NCBI GenBank assembly: GCA_039090855.1
Contig: CM077001.1
Location: 119,910,922-119,974,921, forward strand
Length of the DNA stretch: 64,000 nt
Direction of reading: 5' to 3'
Source of the DNA: Macrothele yani
Taxonomy: Eukaryota > Arthropoda > Arachnida > Araneae > Macrothelidae
Under the pieces are notes generated by a model. The model was not told the origin of the DNA. It was given only the letters and a program-made list of their open reading frames with translations, and made no database searches. The translations under genes were made by a program, and so were the position numbers. Shown in pieces: positions 30,384-41,760 of the stretch. The stretch's first letter is position 1. The number at the start of each line of letters is the position of its first letter.

Positions 30384-30680
30384 AGTATTTCTCTAACATT
30401 TCTTACTTGTGCTAACTAGTTCACCATTAGATGTACATGCGGAGTATTGGACTGGTTATCTGGACGCGATATTTTACGCAGTATTTATCAAACATTTCTT
30501 TGTTGCTGCTAACTAGTTAGGCATTAGATGCACATGCGGACCACCCGATTGGCCATCGGGACGCATCATTTTATGCAGTATTTCTCAACAATTTCTTAGT
30601 TGCCGATCACTAACTAAGCATTCGATGCACATGTGGACCACCCGACTGGCCATCGGGATGCGTCGTTTTACTTGTAATGC
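30384..30680. repeat. Three ~97-bp tandem repeats
   Basis: Units contain 'aacatttctt', 'ctaactagtt', 'cattagatgcacatgcgg' and 'ggccatcgggacgc'. The 'cacatgcgg' word recurs at about 30436, 30534 and 30630. The third unit is followed by unrelated AT-rich sequence. Confidence 0.8.
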
Positions 30681-30814
30681 ACCACATGAAACATTTCTAT
30701 TTTTAAAGCTTAAACAAGTATATAAGAATTGAGAAGTTGTGATTAAAATAATATTACGTATTTTATATTATTAAAATAATGTGTATTGACAAACAACATT
30801 TTTGTTAGACTTGG

Positions 30815-30895
30815 TGGTGTAAAGTTATCGCGCTCGGCTAGATATCGAGAGTTCCGTAGTTCAACTCCCCGGCGGCGGCTGAAAACGATTTTTCG
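30815..30895 (+). mobile_element. tRNA-like SINE head, SINE-5-like
   Basis: 'ggtggtgtaaagttatcgcgctcgg' and 'agttcaactccccggcggcggc' have the spacing of A and B boxes, and the downstream 'ggaacgtggaaagagcgatg' resembles the 'cgtggaaagaacgatgactt' body of SINE-5. Transition to (ATTT)n follows near 30935. Confidence 0.5.
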
Positions 30896-30981
30896 GTTGC
30901 TATGTGTTTCTGGAACGTGGAAAGAGCGATGTATTTATTTATTTATTTATTTAAAAATTAAGTAAAATTTCATAAATAGTT

Positions 30982-31170
30982 TAGTCGCTCCGGTGGCGCA
31001 GTGGTCTAAGTGCTGGCTTGTGACCATTCGTCCAAGATGTGTCCCAGTTCGAAACCCGTTGAGACATGGATGTTGTATTTGTCTTACGGCACTGGATCTC
31101 TCCTCCCTAGGACCAGTGACCCTAAATTAGGGACAGGCGGTGGTCGTTAAACCTCCAACAACAACAAAAT
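30982..31170 (+). mobile_element. SINE-1 copy
   Basis: The head 'tccggtggcgcagtggtctaag' and a degenerate B box 'cagttcgaaacccgt' are followed by 'catggatgttgtatttgtctt', 'accagtgaccctaaattagg' and 'ggtggtcgttaaacctcc'. An internal deletion removes the 'cccattgagttgctca' part. The tail is CAACAACAAAA. Confidence 0.82.
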
Positions 31171-31231
31171 GTTTTTCCATGCATTTTCCGCATTTTCATA
31201 AACTTCCTTAATTTTAAAAAATAAAAATGTA

Positions 31232-31234
31232 TTT

Positions 31235-31276
<42 letters not shown>
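31232..31276. repeat. (GT)n microsatellite
   Basis: About 20 GT dinucleotides follow a short T run. A short minus-strand match to the SINE-1 body ('tagggtcactggcttc') lies nearby at 31449-31465. Confidence 0.95.
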
Positions 31277-31277
<1 letters not shown>

Positions 31278-31853
31278 CATGTCATGTGACGCGTCTTGAA
31301 GTACACTAAAGAGATATTTTTAAATATTTGACGACAAAAACGCGGACGAAGGCCGAAAAAAACTGCTTTTTCACATGCCGCCCATGTGGATTTTGAGTTA
31401 CACTAAATTTGCCATTTTGATTGACGACCGTTTCTTAGAAATAGCAAATTTAGGGTCACTGGCTTCAGATGTTCCGTTTCGCACTGCAAATTATCTCTAT
31501 TTGAAACGAGATGTGCCTGAATGGAGTGTTCGATACATTCCATTACTCTCATAATAGAGAACACTTGAAGGTTTTATCGGTTATAGATATTTTGATATAA
31601 CGGGATCAGTTAGTCGGTTTTATACTTTTAGCTTTTTGTATAATGTTTTGCGATACGATTTCGTCCGCGGACCACATGGTACACTCTGGGCCGGATTAAG
31701 GCCTTAGTGGAACCTTAGGCTAAGACATCTAAATGAGCCCATAAAGAACTTAGGTAGGGGAATTATTATGAGTCCGTTAAAACACGAAATTGTGTTAGCC
31801 TAGAGGCCCACTGAAAAACACAATGATTTATTATGAAAACTCCGCTGCAACTA

Positions 31854-33250
31854 CACTGGCGGAAAGTGAAAAAAGAACACCAAGAAGGAGACGTCTGATA
31901 CCAACGAAATTTATACAGCATAATAACGGAATACAGAGGATAACGTGATCAAAACATTATGGCAAAATACAGCTGTATTTGCTGGTAAACGGAAAAATAA
32001 CATTTCCATGTAACATGGTTAGTACGAGGTTGAACCGCCATGAACGGCGTCACACTGTGCAATTCTGGCATGGAGTCTGTCGTACATATGTTGGATGTAA
32101 GTTTAGGGTATTGAGTTTCAAGCATCCTCAACCTGGACGCGTAAATCGGGGATGGCCGTGGCTGGCCGTGGATATCGGGTACGTCGTTGTCCCATAAAAT
32201 CCCACACGTGCTCAATGAATGACAAATCCGGTGAACGTGCAGGCCATGGAAGTTGTCTCACACCCTGAAGTGCATGTTGCGTTGCACGTGCCGTGTGAGC
32301 GCGTGCGTCATCTTGCTGGAAAACACCACGATGGACCGACTTTACAAATGGCACAACAACGGGCTGAATGATGTTGCTGATGTAAGAGGTGCTGTTTAAC
32401 GTACCCGGTACAAACACTAGTTGTGTACGGGAGTGATAACTGATCGCTCCCCACACCGGGAGACCAGGTGTAGACCCTGTGTGTCACTGGCGGATGCAAG
32501 AAGGGTGGAGACGCTCCCCTGTGCGTCTGCGAACACGCATACGGCCATCGGAGGCTCCCAAGAAGAATCTGCTTTCATCGCTGAACACGACAGATCGCCA
32601 TTGCGTTCTCCAGTGCAGACGTTGGTGACACCACTGCAGCCGTTCCTGACGGTGGGCTGGATTCAGAGGTATACATGCCAGAGGCACACGTGCACGTAGT
32701 CCTGCATCCAGTAGACGGTTGCGGATTGTTCGAACAGTCACCTCAGGTGCAACGGCAGCTCGGATTTGCGTCGCAGTGGATGTTCTGCTTGACAACGCCG
32801 CTCTTCCTATGTGTCGATTGGTCCGCTCATCAGTCCGTCTGCGACTCCCGGTTCCACGTTTTCTCGTGTGGGAATGTTCCTCGGACCATCTACGCCACCA
32901 TCGTACCACCACCGATACTTCCCGTCCAATTCGTCCCGCAATACGACGATACGACCACCCGGGCTCGTGGAGTCCGACTAGACGACCTCGCTCAAAGTCC
33001 GATAACTGCTGAAATCGTACACGTCTTCCATGTGCAGGCATTGCAGCTTCTTGGTGTCTTCGCATACGTGTCCGAACGCCGACGACTGAATAAATTACAT
33101 TCAATTCGCCGTACTTCTTAAATACCACCGACGACAATTTGCATATTATGCCGTGCTGTGGCATAAGCGCTCACCGGTTGGTCCCGAAATTAAAATCACA
33201 CCTACGTAAACTCGACCCCATTAACATATGTAAATTTCGTGTATACCAAA
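31854..33250 (-). mobile_element. Tc1-G, Tc1-like transposon, right TIR lost
   Basis: The left end cactggcggaaagtgaaaaa is preceded by TA and matches the TIR of Tc1-H (40018) and Tc1-I (63159). The right side follows Tc1-H closely up to 'catatgtaaatttcgtg' near 33245 but then departs before the expected right TIR. The right end is therefore deleted or recombined. Confidence 0.88.
32019..33041 (-). pseudogene. Tc1-G transposase (two nonsense codons and a late frameshift)
   Basis: From Met at 33041: MPAHGRRVRFQQLSDFERGR with the first helix-turn-helix (PGWSYRRIAGRIGRE), a basic hinge, the second helix-turn-helix (VTVRTIRNRLLDAG), and VVFSDESRFFLG with the first Asp. TGA at 32486-32484 stands where the relatives have an Arg codon. 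The frame then continues through VWGAISYHSR, VFQQDDARAHTAR (second Asp) and SPDLSFIEHVWDFMG (Glu) to a TGA at 32120-32118 replacing Trp. The C-terminus GGSTSY lies at about 32036-32019 after a small indel. All catalytic residues are present. Confidence 0.92.
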
Positions 33251-33790
33251 TTATCTGCAAAGTTTTCATAATAAGTCACTGTATTTTCCATTGCTCTCAT
33301 AAGAACATGATTTAAAAGCTTAAGATTCCAAGATTTTCTCTTGAATTTTCTAATGATTTAGCATTGTACACTTTTCTTAGTGCATCTTTTTTGTTATGCA
33401 ATGTGAAGCCACAGGGGACTTCAACCGTTAACGGTTCCAAGTGCAAATTGGGAATTGTGGGTGCATGGTAGTGAAAAAGCTGAAACTGTCTAGCCGATCC
33501 CGCTGTACATAGCGACATGAAACCTTTACCCTTGGTGAGTCAGTGCCTTGAAATCTGTTCGTCTTCCAGGCTCTGTTTCTAACCAAGTGGAAATCATATG
33601 AGACAAAAATAAAACTATTTTATAAACCTCTTTCTCTGCCTATCAATCTTTTAATTGCCCAAGCATTCCTCCTGGGCCGTCGGTCACGGTGGGCCCCAAG
33701 GCTATAGCTCCTATAGACTTCCCCTTAAACCGGCTCTGCATGCCACCCAAGCCCCCCCCTTCCCGCCTTTAATCGGGCCCTGGGTACACT

Positions 33791-34430
33791 GCCGCGAACC
33801 ACTACAACTACACTGTTCTAGACTATAGAGACTGTATGCAAAGGATTGCGCTCATTTTATCTTCCCAATACTTTGCTGCTTTCCCTCGCTGTTTTCCCTT
33901 CTGCTAAGGATTTCACTGTTTATGGTACAGGTGCTAATTGAATTCCGAAGTCTTTTTCTCAGCTTTTAAGACAAAAACAGCCTGAAAATAAATGAAAAAT
34001 TGAACCGTAGATCGCAACTCGAAACAACCTAGGTGTGACGTAGGTAAAGCATGGAAGATATAGTTTCAAAGGTATCAGCCACGGAAAAACTTAAGCGTGC
34101 TTGAACTGGTGTGAAACATACGAGATTCTCGAGAGAACTCCATAAATAAAACCTGGTGTCCCACAAGTGAGGAACGGCTAAAAACAAGAAAAGGAAATAT
34201 CACATATAATCTTTTTCAGTACCAAGACATAGCAAAGAACAACGCATGGCGACACGAATGCATAAATATCCAGTTTTCTCCTGTAGCACGTTTCTTGCAT
34301 GAAAGCTAGTCTTACAGTAACAAAAACTGAAAATTCTATGCAATTTATGGGTACTAGAAATTTAGTTATTTAATTTGGATACTGGCTATGAATTTCCGCC
34401 ATAGCTAAATCATTTGAACAATTAAGTTTA
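33791..34430. other. Unrecognised sequence
   Basis: No gene, terminal repeat or tandem array is visible between the hAT-type element and the inverted repeat at 34433. Confidence 0.35.
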
Positions 34431-34432
34431 CC

Positions 34433-35475
34433 TAGGTGTCAGAAAGAAAAGGAAAAACCACGGAATCTTCTGATTTTTTTCTGGCTCTAAGCGACACTGG
34501 CGAAAACTGTAACAGTAATATTACAAGCAAATAACCACTCTACGGGATTTTCATGTTTGCTTTTTTTCTTTTTTTTTTTTTTTTTTTTGAAAGACGAATC
34601 TTGAATTTTGTTTGCTTTTTTGAAAAAGAATCTTGAAAAAGGAAAATCTTGAATTTTTTTTTAGTTTGAAAGAAGAATTTTGAATTTTGTTTTTTTAAAG
34701 AAAAATCTTGAATTTCGTTTTTTTTTGTTTTTTTTTGAAAGAAAAGTCTTGAAAAAGAAGAATCTTGAATTTTGGATTTTGTTGAATCTAGAATTTTGTT
34801 TTGTTTTTTGAAAGAAGAATCTCGATTTCTTTTTAAAGAAGATTTTTTAGATCTTGATTCTTTTCTTGAAAGAAGAATCTTTCATTTTGTTTTGTTTTTG
34901 AAAGAAGAATCTTTAATTTTTTTTTGTTTTTTGAAAGAAGAATCTTGAAAAAGAAGAATCTCGATTTTCTTTAAAGAAGAATCTTAGATCTTGATCCTGT
35001 ACTTGAAAGAAGAATCTTGCATTTTGTTTTGTTTCTGAAAGAAAAATCTTTAATTTTGTAAAGTGCAATGGGAATCTTGAAGAAAAGGATAAACCAGGAA
35101 ATCTGATTTTGTTCTGGCTCTATGCGACACTGGCGAAAACTGTATCAGTAATATAACAAGCAAATGACCACGCTATGGGGATTTCATATGTTTGCTCTTT
35201 TGTTTTTGTTTTTTTTTTGTTTTTGGAAGAAAAATCTTGAATTTTGTTATTCTGAATAGGTGATGTTAATTTCTACAACTTTTATTCGGCGCATCTGAGA
35301 GCGTCTCTGGAGATGCACTTGTTGCTCAAAATTATTTTATTGCATTGCCCCTCCGTGCACATGATACTTTCGCTTCTGAATGGCTGATTAAAGACAAGAC
35401 AATTGCTGTGTCGCATAGAGCCAGAACAAAATCAGAAAATTCCGTTGTTTTTTCCTTCCTTTCTGACACCAGTTT
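34433..35475. repeat. Inverted repeat enclosing a T-rich minisatellite
   Basis: The left arm (34433-34500, ggtgtcagaaagaaaagg…tctggctctaagcgacac) has its inverse at about 35408-35475 (gtgtcgcatagagccagaac…ctttctgacacc). A ~100 bp stretch after the left arm ('cactggcgaaaactgtaaca…') is repeated directly at about 35125-35200. Between them (34565-35060) are degenerate 35-45 bp units around 'gaaagaagaatcttgaattttg'. Nothing encodes a protein. Confidence 0.7.
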
Positions 35476-36006
35476 CCCAATAAACACGTATTTGCACTTG
35501 TTGCAATATCATTTTTTGTAGAAGAGAGATACGAAAGTTCTTTCTCCATTCGACAATATTAAAAGCAAAGAATAAGCTTAAGTCATTCTAGCTCAACATT
35601 TTGCTATTAGGTAACAGTAGCCTGTAGAATTGCCGATAAAAAATTAATTAATAAATAAAAAGATTTCATAACTTCATCATCCTGCGAATGCATCTCCGAT
35701 ACAGTAATCACGTAATTTTCGTCGTCTGTCCCTGCATACGACATATCCGATGCAGCCAATAGGTAATTTAAACACCGTCTGTCTGCACAGTCGACATATC
35801 CGGTGCAATGACTCCGCAATTCTTAACATCAATTGTCTATGCATATCAGATATCATTGATCCGATGCATATCCGATGCAGTGACTCAGTAATTCTTAACA
35901 TCTCCTCTACCCATACCACGTAAGTGATGTTAAAAATTGTGGATACACTGTATCTCCGATGCAGTTGTATCCATAATTTTTAACGTCAATTTTATGATTT
36001 TTAATA

Positions 36007-37225
36007 CACTGAACAGCAATTGAATTAGAGACAGCTGGCGTTACGCAAATGTGGCGCTGTGGGTGGCCCTGTAAACGGAAACGACATGGCGTATGCAGCG
36101 ATCCGACAGTATAAGGAGCGATGCGACGGGAATCAGTAAGAGTCGGACGCAGTATGGGTAAGACCAAGGATCTAAGCGCATTTGATCGTGGGCAAATTGT
36201 CGGGGCCCGACGAATGGGCCACTCCATCTCGGAAGTCGTGCAGGCACAGGGATTTTCACGAGCCACTGTGTCACGGGTGCACCGTGAGTACATCGAATCC
36301 AGTAAAACCATCCCTGCAAGGGCCAACTGCCGTGGACAACAGCGTGTGGATGAGCGGGGTCATCGTCTGCTATCTCGCATTGTAACAGCGGACAGACGGA
36401 CCACAGTGCAAGAAATCACTCGGCAATTTAACTCTGGTGAACAAAAACGTGAAAGCAGCCACACCATCCAGAACAATCTCCTCGCTATGGGGTACAGAAG
36501 CCATCGTCCCACGAGGGTACCGCGGCTGACCACACATCACAGGGTGCAAATATTAGCATGGGCGCGGGAACATCGCCACTGTACCCTAGACATGTGGAAA
36601 AATGTTGCCTGGACTGATGAGTCGAGATTCACGTTGGTACATGCGGATGGCAGGATGCGAATACGGCGCAAACCACATGAAACGATAGATCCTTCTTGCC
36701 AGCAGGGTACTCTTCAAGATGGTGGGAGTGTCATTCTCGTCTGGGGACTGTTTACATGGACTAAAATGAGACCCCTGGTACGTGTGACATAGTCCTTTAT
36801 AGGTCATTGTTACCGGGATATCCTGAACGAATATTTGCTCCCGTTTGTACGTCTTCAGCATCCCACTGGGGACCTCATACTGCAACAAGAAAATGAACCG
36901 TGCCATGGTTCCCGATTTGTATCCGAATGATTGGATGAACACTCCACCGATGTTACCTCGCTTTCTTGGCCAGCTAGGTCACCTGACCTCAATCCCATCG
37001 AGCACATCTGGGATGCCATCGAGAGAGATGTTCGGTGCTCTGACCCTCCTCCATCAAATCTTCGTGGACTATGGGAGCTTGTTCAGGGGTCGTGGATCCG
37101 TATGGCTTCCTAACGCTTCCGGTGTTTTGTCGAGTCCATGCTGAGACAAATCGCCGCCGTCATCAGGGCGAAAGGTGGTGCTCCACTTTACTAGACAGGT
37201 ATCCTAATTCAATTGGTCTTCAGTG
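36007..37225 (+). mobile_element. Tc1-J, Tc1-like transposon with TIRs
   Basis: The left end CACTGAACAGCAATTGAATT and the right end read inward CACTGAAGACCAATTGAATT are inverted repeats. Both are flanked by TA (36005-36006 and 37226-37227). It splits the degenerate ~68 bp satellite. Confidence 0.92.
36154..37194 (+). pseudogene. Tc1-J transposase (stops; catalytic Asp to Glu)
   Basis: I chose the Met at 36154 (MGKTKDLSAFDRGQIVGARR) because it starts at the first helix-turn-helix as in relatives; the frame is also open upstream to 36121. The first Asp is in VAWTDESRFTLVH. TAG at 36790 ends the long frame, and coding continues in the same frame (GHCYRDILNEYLLPFV). The second motif reads LQQENEPCHGSR where D-N is usual, so the catalytic Asp is Glu. 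TGA at 36928 replaces Trp, SPDLNPIEHIWD holds the catalytic Glu near 36977, and the C-terminus IRAKGGAPLY ends at 37194 after a late frame change. Confidence 0.9.
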
Positions 37226-37344
37226 TATGATTTCCGATGTAGTATATCCCAAATTTTTAACATTTTTCTGTGCATACGGGTTTACTGATACATTTACCCC
37301 GCCAATTTTAACATCAGCTGTCGGAGATTAGACATCGTCTATGT

Positions 37345-37569
37345 GCCGCCCCGGTGGCGCAGTGGTCTAAGCGATGGCCTCTGATCATTCGTCCGAACGG
37401 GGTCCGGGTTCGAATCCCGGTGAGGCATGGATGTTGTGTTTGTCTTACGGCACTGGCTCTCTCCCTTCCCTGGAACCAGTGATCCTAAATTAGGGACGGG
37501 TGACTACTTATAGCCCATTGAGTTGCTCACGGTGGTCGTTAAACCTCCAATCAAAAAAAAAAAAAAAAA
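37345..37569 (+). mobile_element. SINE-1, intact copy with 13-bp target duplication
   Basis: The best copy in the window: A-box-like 'ggtggcgcagtggtctaagc', B-box-like 'ccgggttcgaatcccgg', the full body and a ~19-nt poly(A) tail. It is flanked by perfect direct repeats acatcgtctatgt (37332-37344 and 37570-37582). This shows recent target-primed retroposition and defines the SINE-1 length as about 205 bp plus tail. It inserted into the ~68-bp satellite. Confidence 0.95.
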
Positions 37570-38184
37570 ACATCGTCTATGTAGTGACTACTTAATTTTT
37601 AACATCATCATGTATGTAGATAAAACATTTCTTTCTGCGTAATTTTCAACGTCATCTATCTACGGATGCATCACCCATGCTGTAACTGCATAATTTGTAA
37701 CATCATTTGTCTGTGCTATCTGCTCATACGGCATCTCTGGTGCAGCGACTAAGTAATTTTTAACTTAATCTATCTATACATACCTCATCTTCGATGTAGT
37801 AAATCACTTATTTTTAACATCATCTGTCTGCGGACACATTACCGATGCACTGATTCCCTAATATTGAAATCATCTGTCTATGCACACAATATCTTTGACG
37901 CAGTGACTATGTATTCTTAACACCGTATTTTCTTGTGCGTACATCACCTACGAAGAGAGTGCATAACTTAACATCATCTTTTTGCAGATACGACATCTTT
38001 GATGCAGTGACTACTTAAAGTTGAAAAACATCTTCTTGTGCAGATAGTACGTCTTAGACTACCCAGCTAATTTTTGTCATCGTGTGTCAGTTGCTACGAT
38101 ATTATCGATGCATTGATTTCGTGATTTTTAACATCTGGTTCTTTGGGGGGGGGGGGAGTTGACGATCACGCCGTGAGAAAATAA

Positions 38185-38362
38185 AAGGGCTACAAGTAGT
38201 CGCCCGTCCCCAATTTAGAGGCACTGGTTCCATGGAAGGGAAAAAACCAGTGCCGTAAGACAAACACAACATCCATGCCCACCCGGGTTCGAAATCCGAC
38301 CTATCTCCAACGAATGGTCAGAAGCCAGCGCTTACTTAGACCATTGCGTCCACGGGGTGGCC
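38185..38362 (-). mobile_element. SINE-1 copy, inverted
   Basis: Minus-strand copy: 'gtcgcccgtccccaatttagaggcactgg' is the reverse of the body, 'acaaacacaacatccatg' follows, and 'cccgggttcgaaatcc' and 'cttagaccattgcgtcca' are the degenerate B and A boxes. The remainder of 38363-39060 holds nothing I recognise. Confidence 0.8.
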
Positions 38363-39067
38363 TTTCATCTTAAATCTGAATCTCTTAGGTGAAAAGGGGC
38401 ATCTTGGGATGTCTCAGTTTTCAAACACTGCCCTGAAATATATTAGATATCAAAAATATTGTTCTTATTGGTGCGAAATATTGGTGTGCTAAACATTTTG
38501 ACAATGGTGTCTATTCGCTTTTCTCTTGAACAAATTTCATGTAGTTTCGAACCGAGCCTAATAGGGTGCCCGTGAACATCGCCATATGGTTGTCTGTTTG
38601 ACTAAACAGTGCCAAAACCTCTCAAAAGATGCACGACCTTACTTCTACAAATACGTTAAAAGGGGTGAGAATCCTCCTGCTTATTTTGTTACGTCATACT
38701 GGAAGAGAAATAAACTCTTGTTACTTTCGCAAAAGCAGTTTCCGACCCACTTTTGTATTGCGATTATCTCAGGATCACGTGATGTAGGGAAATTGTATTC
38801 ATGCCCTAACGTAGGGATGGGGGAAATGCAAGCCCATGATCCCCCCCCAATAATATGACACCAAACAAAATGCATGTTAAGTAAAAACAAAATAAAACGA
38901 TGAATGAGTAAACAAGAAGAAATGATGCTTAAATAAAATGCGCAGTAGGAGGAAATCAACAAGATTAAGACAAAGCAATGAGCCGCTAGCCAAACAGCGG
39001 CGGTTCAAGCCCAAAGATATAATAACCTTTCTGGAGAAGGAAAGAATTCCCAGTAGAAGAAAAACGA

Positions 39068-39156
39068 GACAGAGAGAGAGAGAGAGATGAAAGAGAGGAG
39101 AGGGGGAGAGAGAGAGATGAAAGAGAGGAGAGGGGGGAGAGAGAGAGAGAGAGAGG
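39068..39156. repeat. (GA)n-rich low-complexity tract
   Basis: Two similar blocks of 'gagagagagatgaaagaggagaggggg' alternate with pure (GA)n. The open frames across it are compositional artefacts. Bases 39160-39780 show nothing recognisable. Confidence 0.9.
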
Positions 39157-40017
39157 CTCACATCGAAAAGGAAGAAAGAAAAATAAAAAAATATATATCA
39201 GGAGAAGAAGAAGACTGTAAATCCTTCACACGTGATCTTGCCGACACTGGTGGACCTGTGGGAGCGCAGCACATGATGGCCTTCTATCTAATAATGTTTA
39301 CCTGCACTCTCTCACCCGCATCACTTCACCTCAAACGACAAGGGCGGCGGGATATAGGGAGGGGATTTCTTTGAGATGGATTCACGAAAAGCAAGAAGTG
39401 ATGTTCTATCACTCTGTGGATCGAACTAACAAATATTTGATGGCGGCTTTATATGACGAAAAAAAAGGCAGCTTCCATTTTTTCATCATTTTCTGGACAT
39501 CGATCTAAAAACGCATCGAATTTCCAATAATTCGGGGAAACTCAAAACTACTTTTCTAGTATTTTTCCTCCAGAAGTTCGTAAATGGATAAAAGTTTATG
39601 TTTCATTGCGATCATATAAAACTCGATGTCACAAGAGAAACGTTTTGTTGCTAAACTCACATCGAGTAACTTCAGATTTTCCTTTTAAATGAAAGTTACC
39701 GAATTGTATTAAACATTGGCAACGAAGACAGTGTCTGGCCACTAAAATAGTAACGCAACGGTAACGTGTCTAGGAAAAACGATATTCACTGGTGATACAA
39801 CTATTGAAATAACACTTGCAGGCCATTAAATTTCATCAGTTCTCTCTCACAATTTCTAATACTACGCAGTTGAAAATAAATGTCTTCACTGATGGACCTA
39901 AATATTATTACGTACCTTATAATGCATAGTTGACATGAAGCATATTATTGGTGTGCCAATTTATTTTCTTTGTGGACACACTGATGAATTCCATCCATGT
40001 CGCAATTCTTCCAACTA

Positions 40018-41488
40018 CACTGGCGGAAAGGGAAAAAAGAACACCAAGAAGGAGACGTCTGATACCAACGAAATTTATACAGCATAATAACGGAATACAG
40101 ACGATAACGTGATCAAAACATTATGGCAAAATACAGCTGTATTTGCTGGTAAACTGAAAAATAACATTTCCATGTAACATGGTTAGTACGAGGTTGAACC
40201 GCCATGAACTTCCTCACACTGTGCAATTATGGCATGGAGTCTGTCGTACAATGTTGGATGTAAGTTTGGAGTATTAAGTTCCAAGCATCCTCAACCTGGA
40301 CGCGTAAATCGGGGATGGCCGTGGCTGGCCGTGGAGATCGGATAAGTCGTTGTCCCATAAAATCCCACACGTGCTGAATGGGGGACAAATCCGATGAACG
40401 TGCAGGCCATGGAAGTTGTCTCACACCCTGAAGTGCATGTTGCGTTGCACGTTCCGTGTGTTAGCTTGCGTTATCTTACTGGAAAACACCACGATGAACC
40501 GACCTTACAAATGGCACAACAACTGGCTGAATGATGTTGTTGATGTAGGAGGTGCTGTTTAACGTACCCGGTACAAACACTAGTTGTGTACGGGAGTGAT
40601 AGCTGATCGCTCCCCACATCAGGCAGGAAACCAGGTGTTGGCCCTGCGTGTCGCTGGCGGATGCAAGAAGGGTGGAGACGCTCCCCTGTGCGTCTGCGAA
40701 CACGCATACGGCCATCGGAGGCTCCCAAGCAGAATCTGCTTTCATCGCTGAACACGACAGATTGCCATTGCGTTCTCCAGTGCAGACGTTGGTGACACCA
40801 CTGCAGCCGTTCATGACGGTGGGCTGGAGCAGGACCGGCTTGAATCTAGTTTGGCCCTGGCTGGAGTCAGAGGTACACATGCCAGAGGCACTCGTGCACG
40901 AAGTCCTGCATCCAGTAGACGGTTGCGGATTGTTCGCACAGTCACCTCAGGTGCAACGGCAGCTCGGATTTGCGTCGCAGTGGATGTTCTGCTTGACAAC
41001 GCCGCTCTTCTTATGCGTCGATCGGTCCGCTCATCAGTCCGTCTGTGATTCCCGGTTTCACGTCTTCTCGTATGGGAATGTTCCTCGGACCATCTACGCC
41101 ACCATCGTACCACCACCGATACTTCCTGTCCAATTCGCTTCGCAATACGACGATACGACCACCCGGCCTCGCGGAGTCCGACTAGACGACCTCGCTCAAA
41201 GTCCGATAACTGCTGAAATCGTACACGTCTTCCATGTCCAGGCATTGCAGCTTTTTCAGGGCCTTCGCACGTGTCCGTACGCCTACGACTGATTACATTC
41301 ACTTCGCCGTAATCCTTTAATACCACCGACGATAATTTTCATCTTATGCCATGCTGTGGCGCTAGAGCTCACCTGTTGTTCCCGAAATGAACATCACACC
41401 TACGTAAACTCGACCCCATTAACATACGTAAATTTCATGATCGTCCGCCAATTCCTTCTTGGTGTTCTTTTTTCACTTTCCGCCAGTG
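40018..41488 (-). mobile_element. Tc1-H, Tc1-like transposon with both TIRs
   Basis: The left end cactggcggaaagggaaaaa and the right end read inward cactggcggaaagtgaaaaa are near-identical inverted repeats continuing into 'agaacaccaagaagga'. TA flanks both ends (40016-40017, 41489-41490). It is the complete reference copy for the Tc1-G/H/I family at 1471 bp. Confidence 0.95.
40183..41245 (-). pseudogene. Tc1-H transposase (37-bp insertion, other frame breaks)
   Basis: From Met at 41245: MPGHGRRVRFQQLSDFERGR, REAGWSYRRIAKRIGQE (helix-turn-helix), then VTVRTIRNRLLDAGLRARVP. A 37-bp insertion near 40827-40863, absent from Tc1-G and Tc1-I, breaks the frame; it is flanked by a repeated 'ggctgga'. 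Coding resumes with MFSDESRFCLG (first Asp; relatives have VVFSDESRF), breaks again after PTPG near 40630, and resumes at WGAISYHSR. The second Asp motif near 40490 and SPIQHVWDF near 40385 follow; the usual IEHVWD Glu is Gln here. Confidence 0.9.
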
Positions 41489-41760
41489 TATAACTCCATC
41501 GGTAGGTGAAAAGTCTGGATTTATTCTCTCATTCATGTACATTATTGTGCATTGATTCCAACACTCTAAGTGCTAAGAACATATTATGTACATGCCGGTA
41601 ACATTTCTTATTCCATCAAGGTTCACATGGTTGTGCAACAGCTGCATTTTAACCTCGATGGAATAAGAAATGTTACCGGCATGTACATAATGTGTTCTTA
41701 GCACTTAGAGTGTTGGAATCAATGTACAATAATGTACATGAATGAGAGGATAAATCCAGA

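Larger units (their letters stand above)
31686..33782. mobile_element. hAT-type non-autonomous element carrying a Tc1 insertion
   Basis: An exact 8-bp duplication GGTACACT flanks it (31678-31685 and 33783-33790). The termini are inverted: CTGGGCCGGATTAAGG on the left and CAGGGCCCGATTAAAGG read inward from the right. CAGGG-type ends with 8-bp duplications are typical of hAT elements. Excluding the Tc1-G insertion, about 700 bp remain, with no transposase visible. Confidence 0.85.
35685..38145. repeat. Degenerate ~60-70-bp satellite, interrupted by Tc1-J and a SINE
   Basis: Units contain 'catctccgatgcagtgact', 'taatttttaacatcatctgtct' and 'atgcatac', strongly diverged from each other. The array occupies 35685-36005 and resumes at 37226-37331 and 37583-38145 around the insertions. 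It contains no convincing frame. Confidence 0.75.

Noticed and set aside
39087..39374. Charged Arg/Glu-rich open frame
   Set aside because: It is created by the (GA)n tract.
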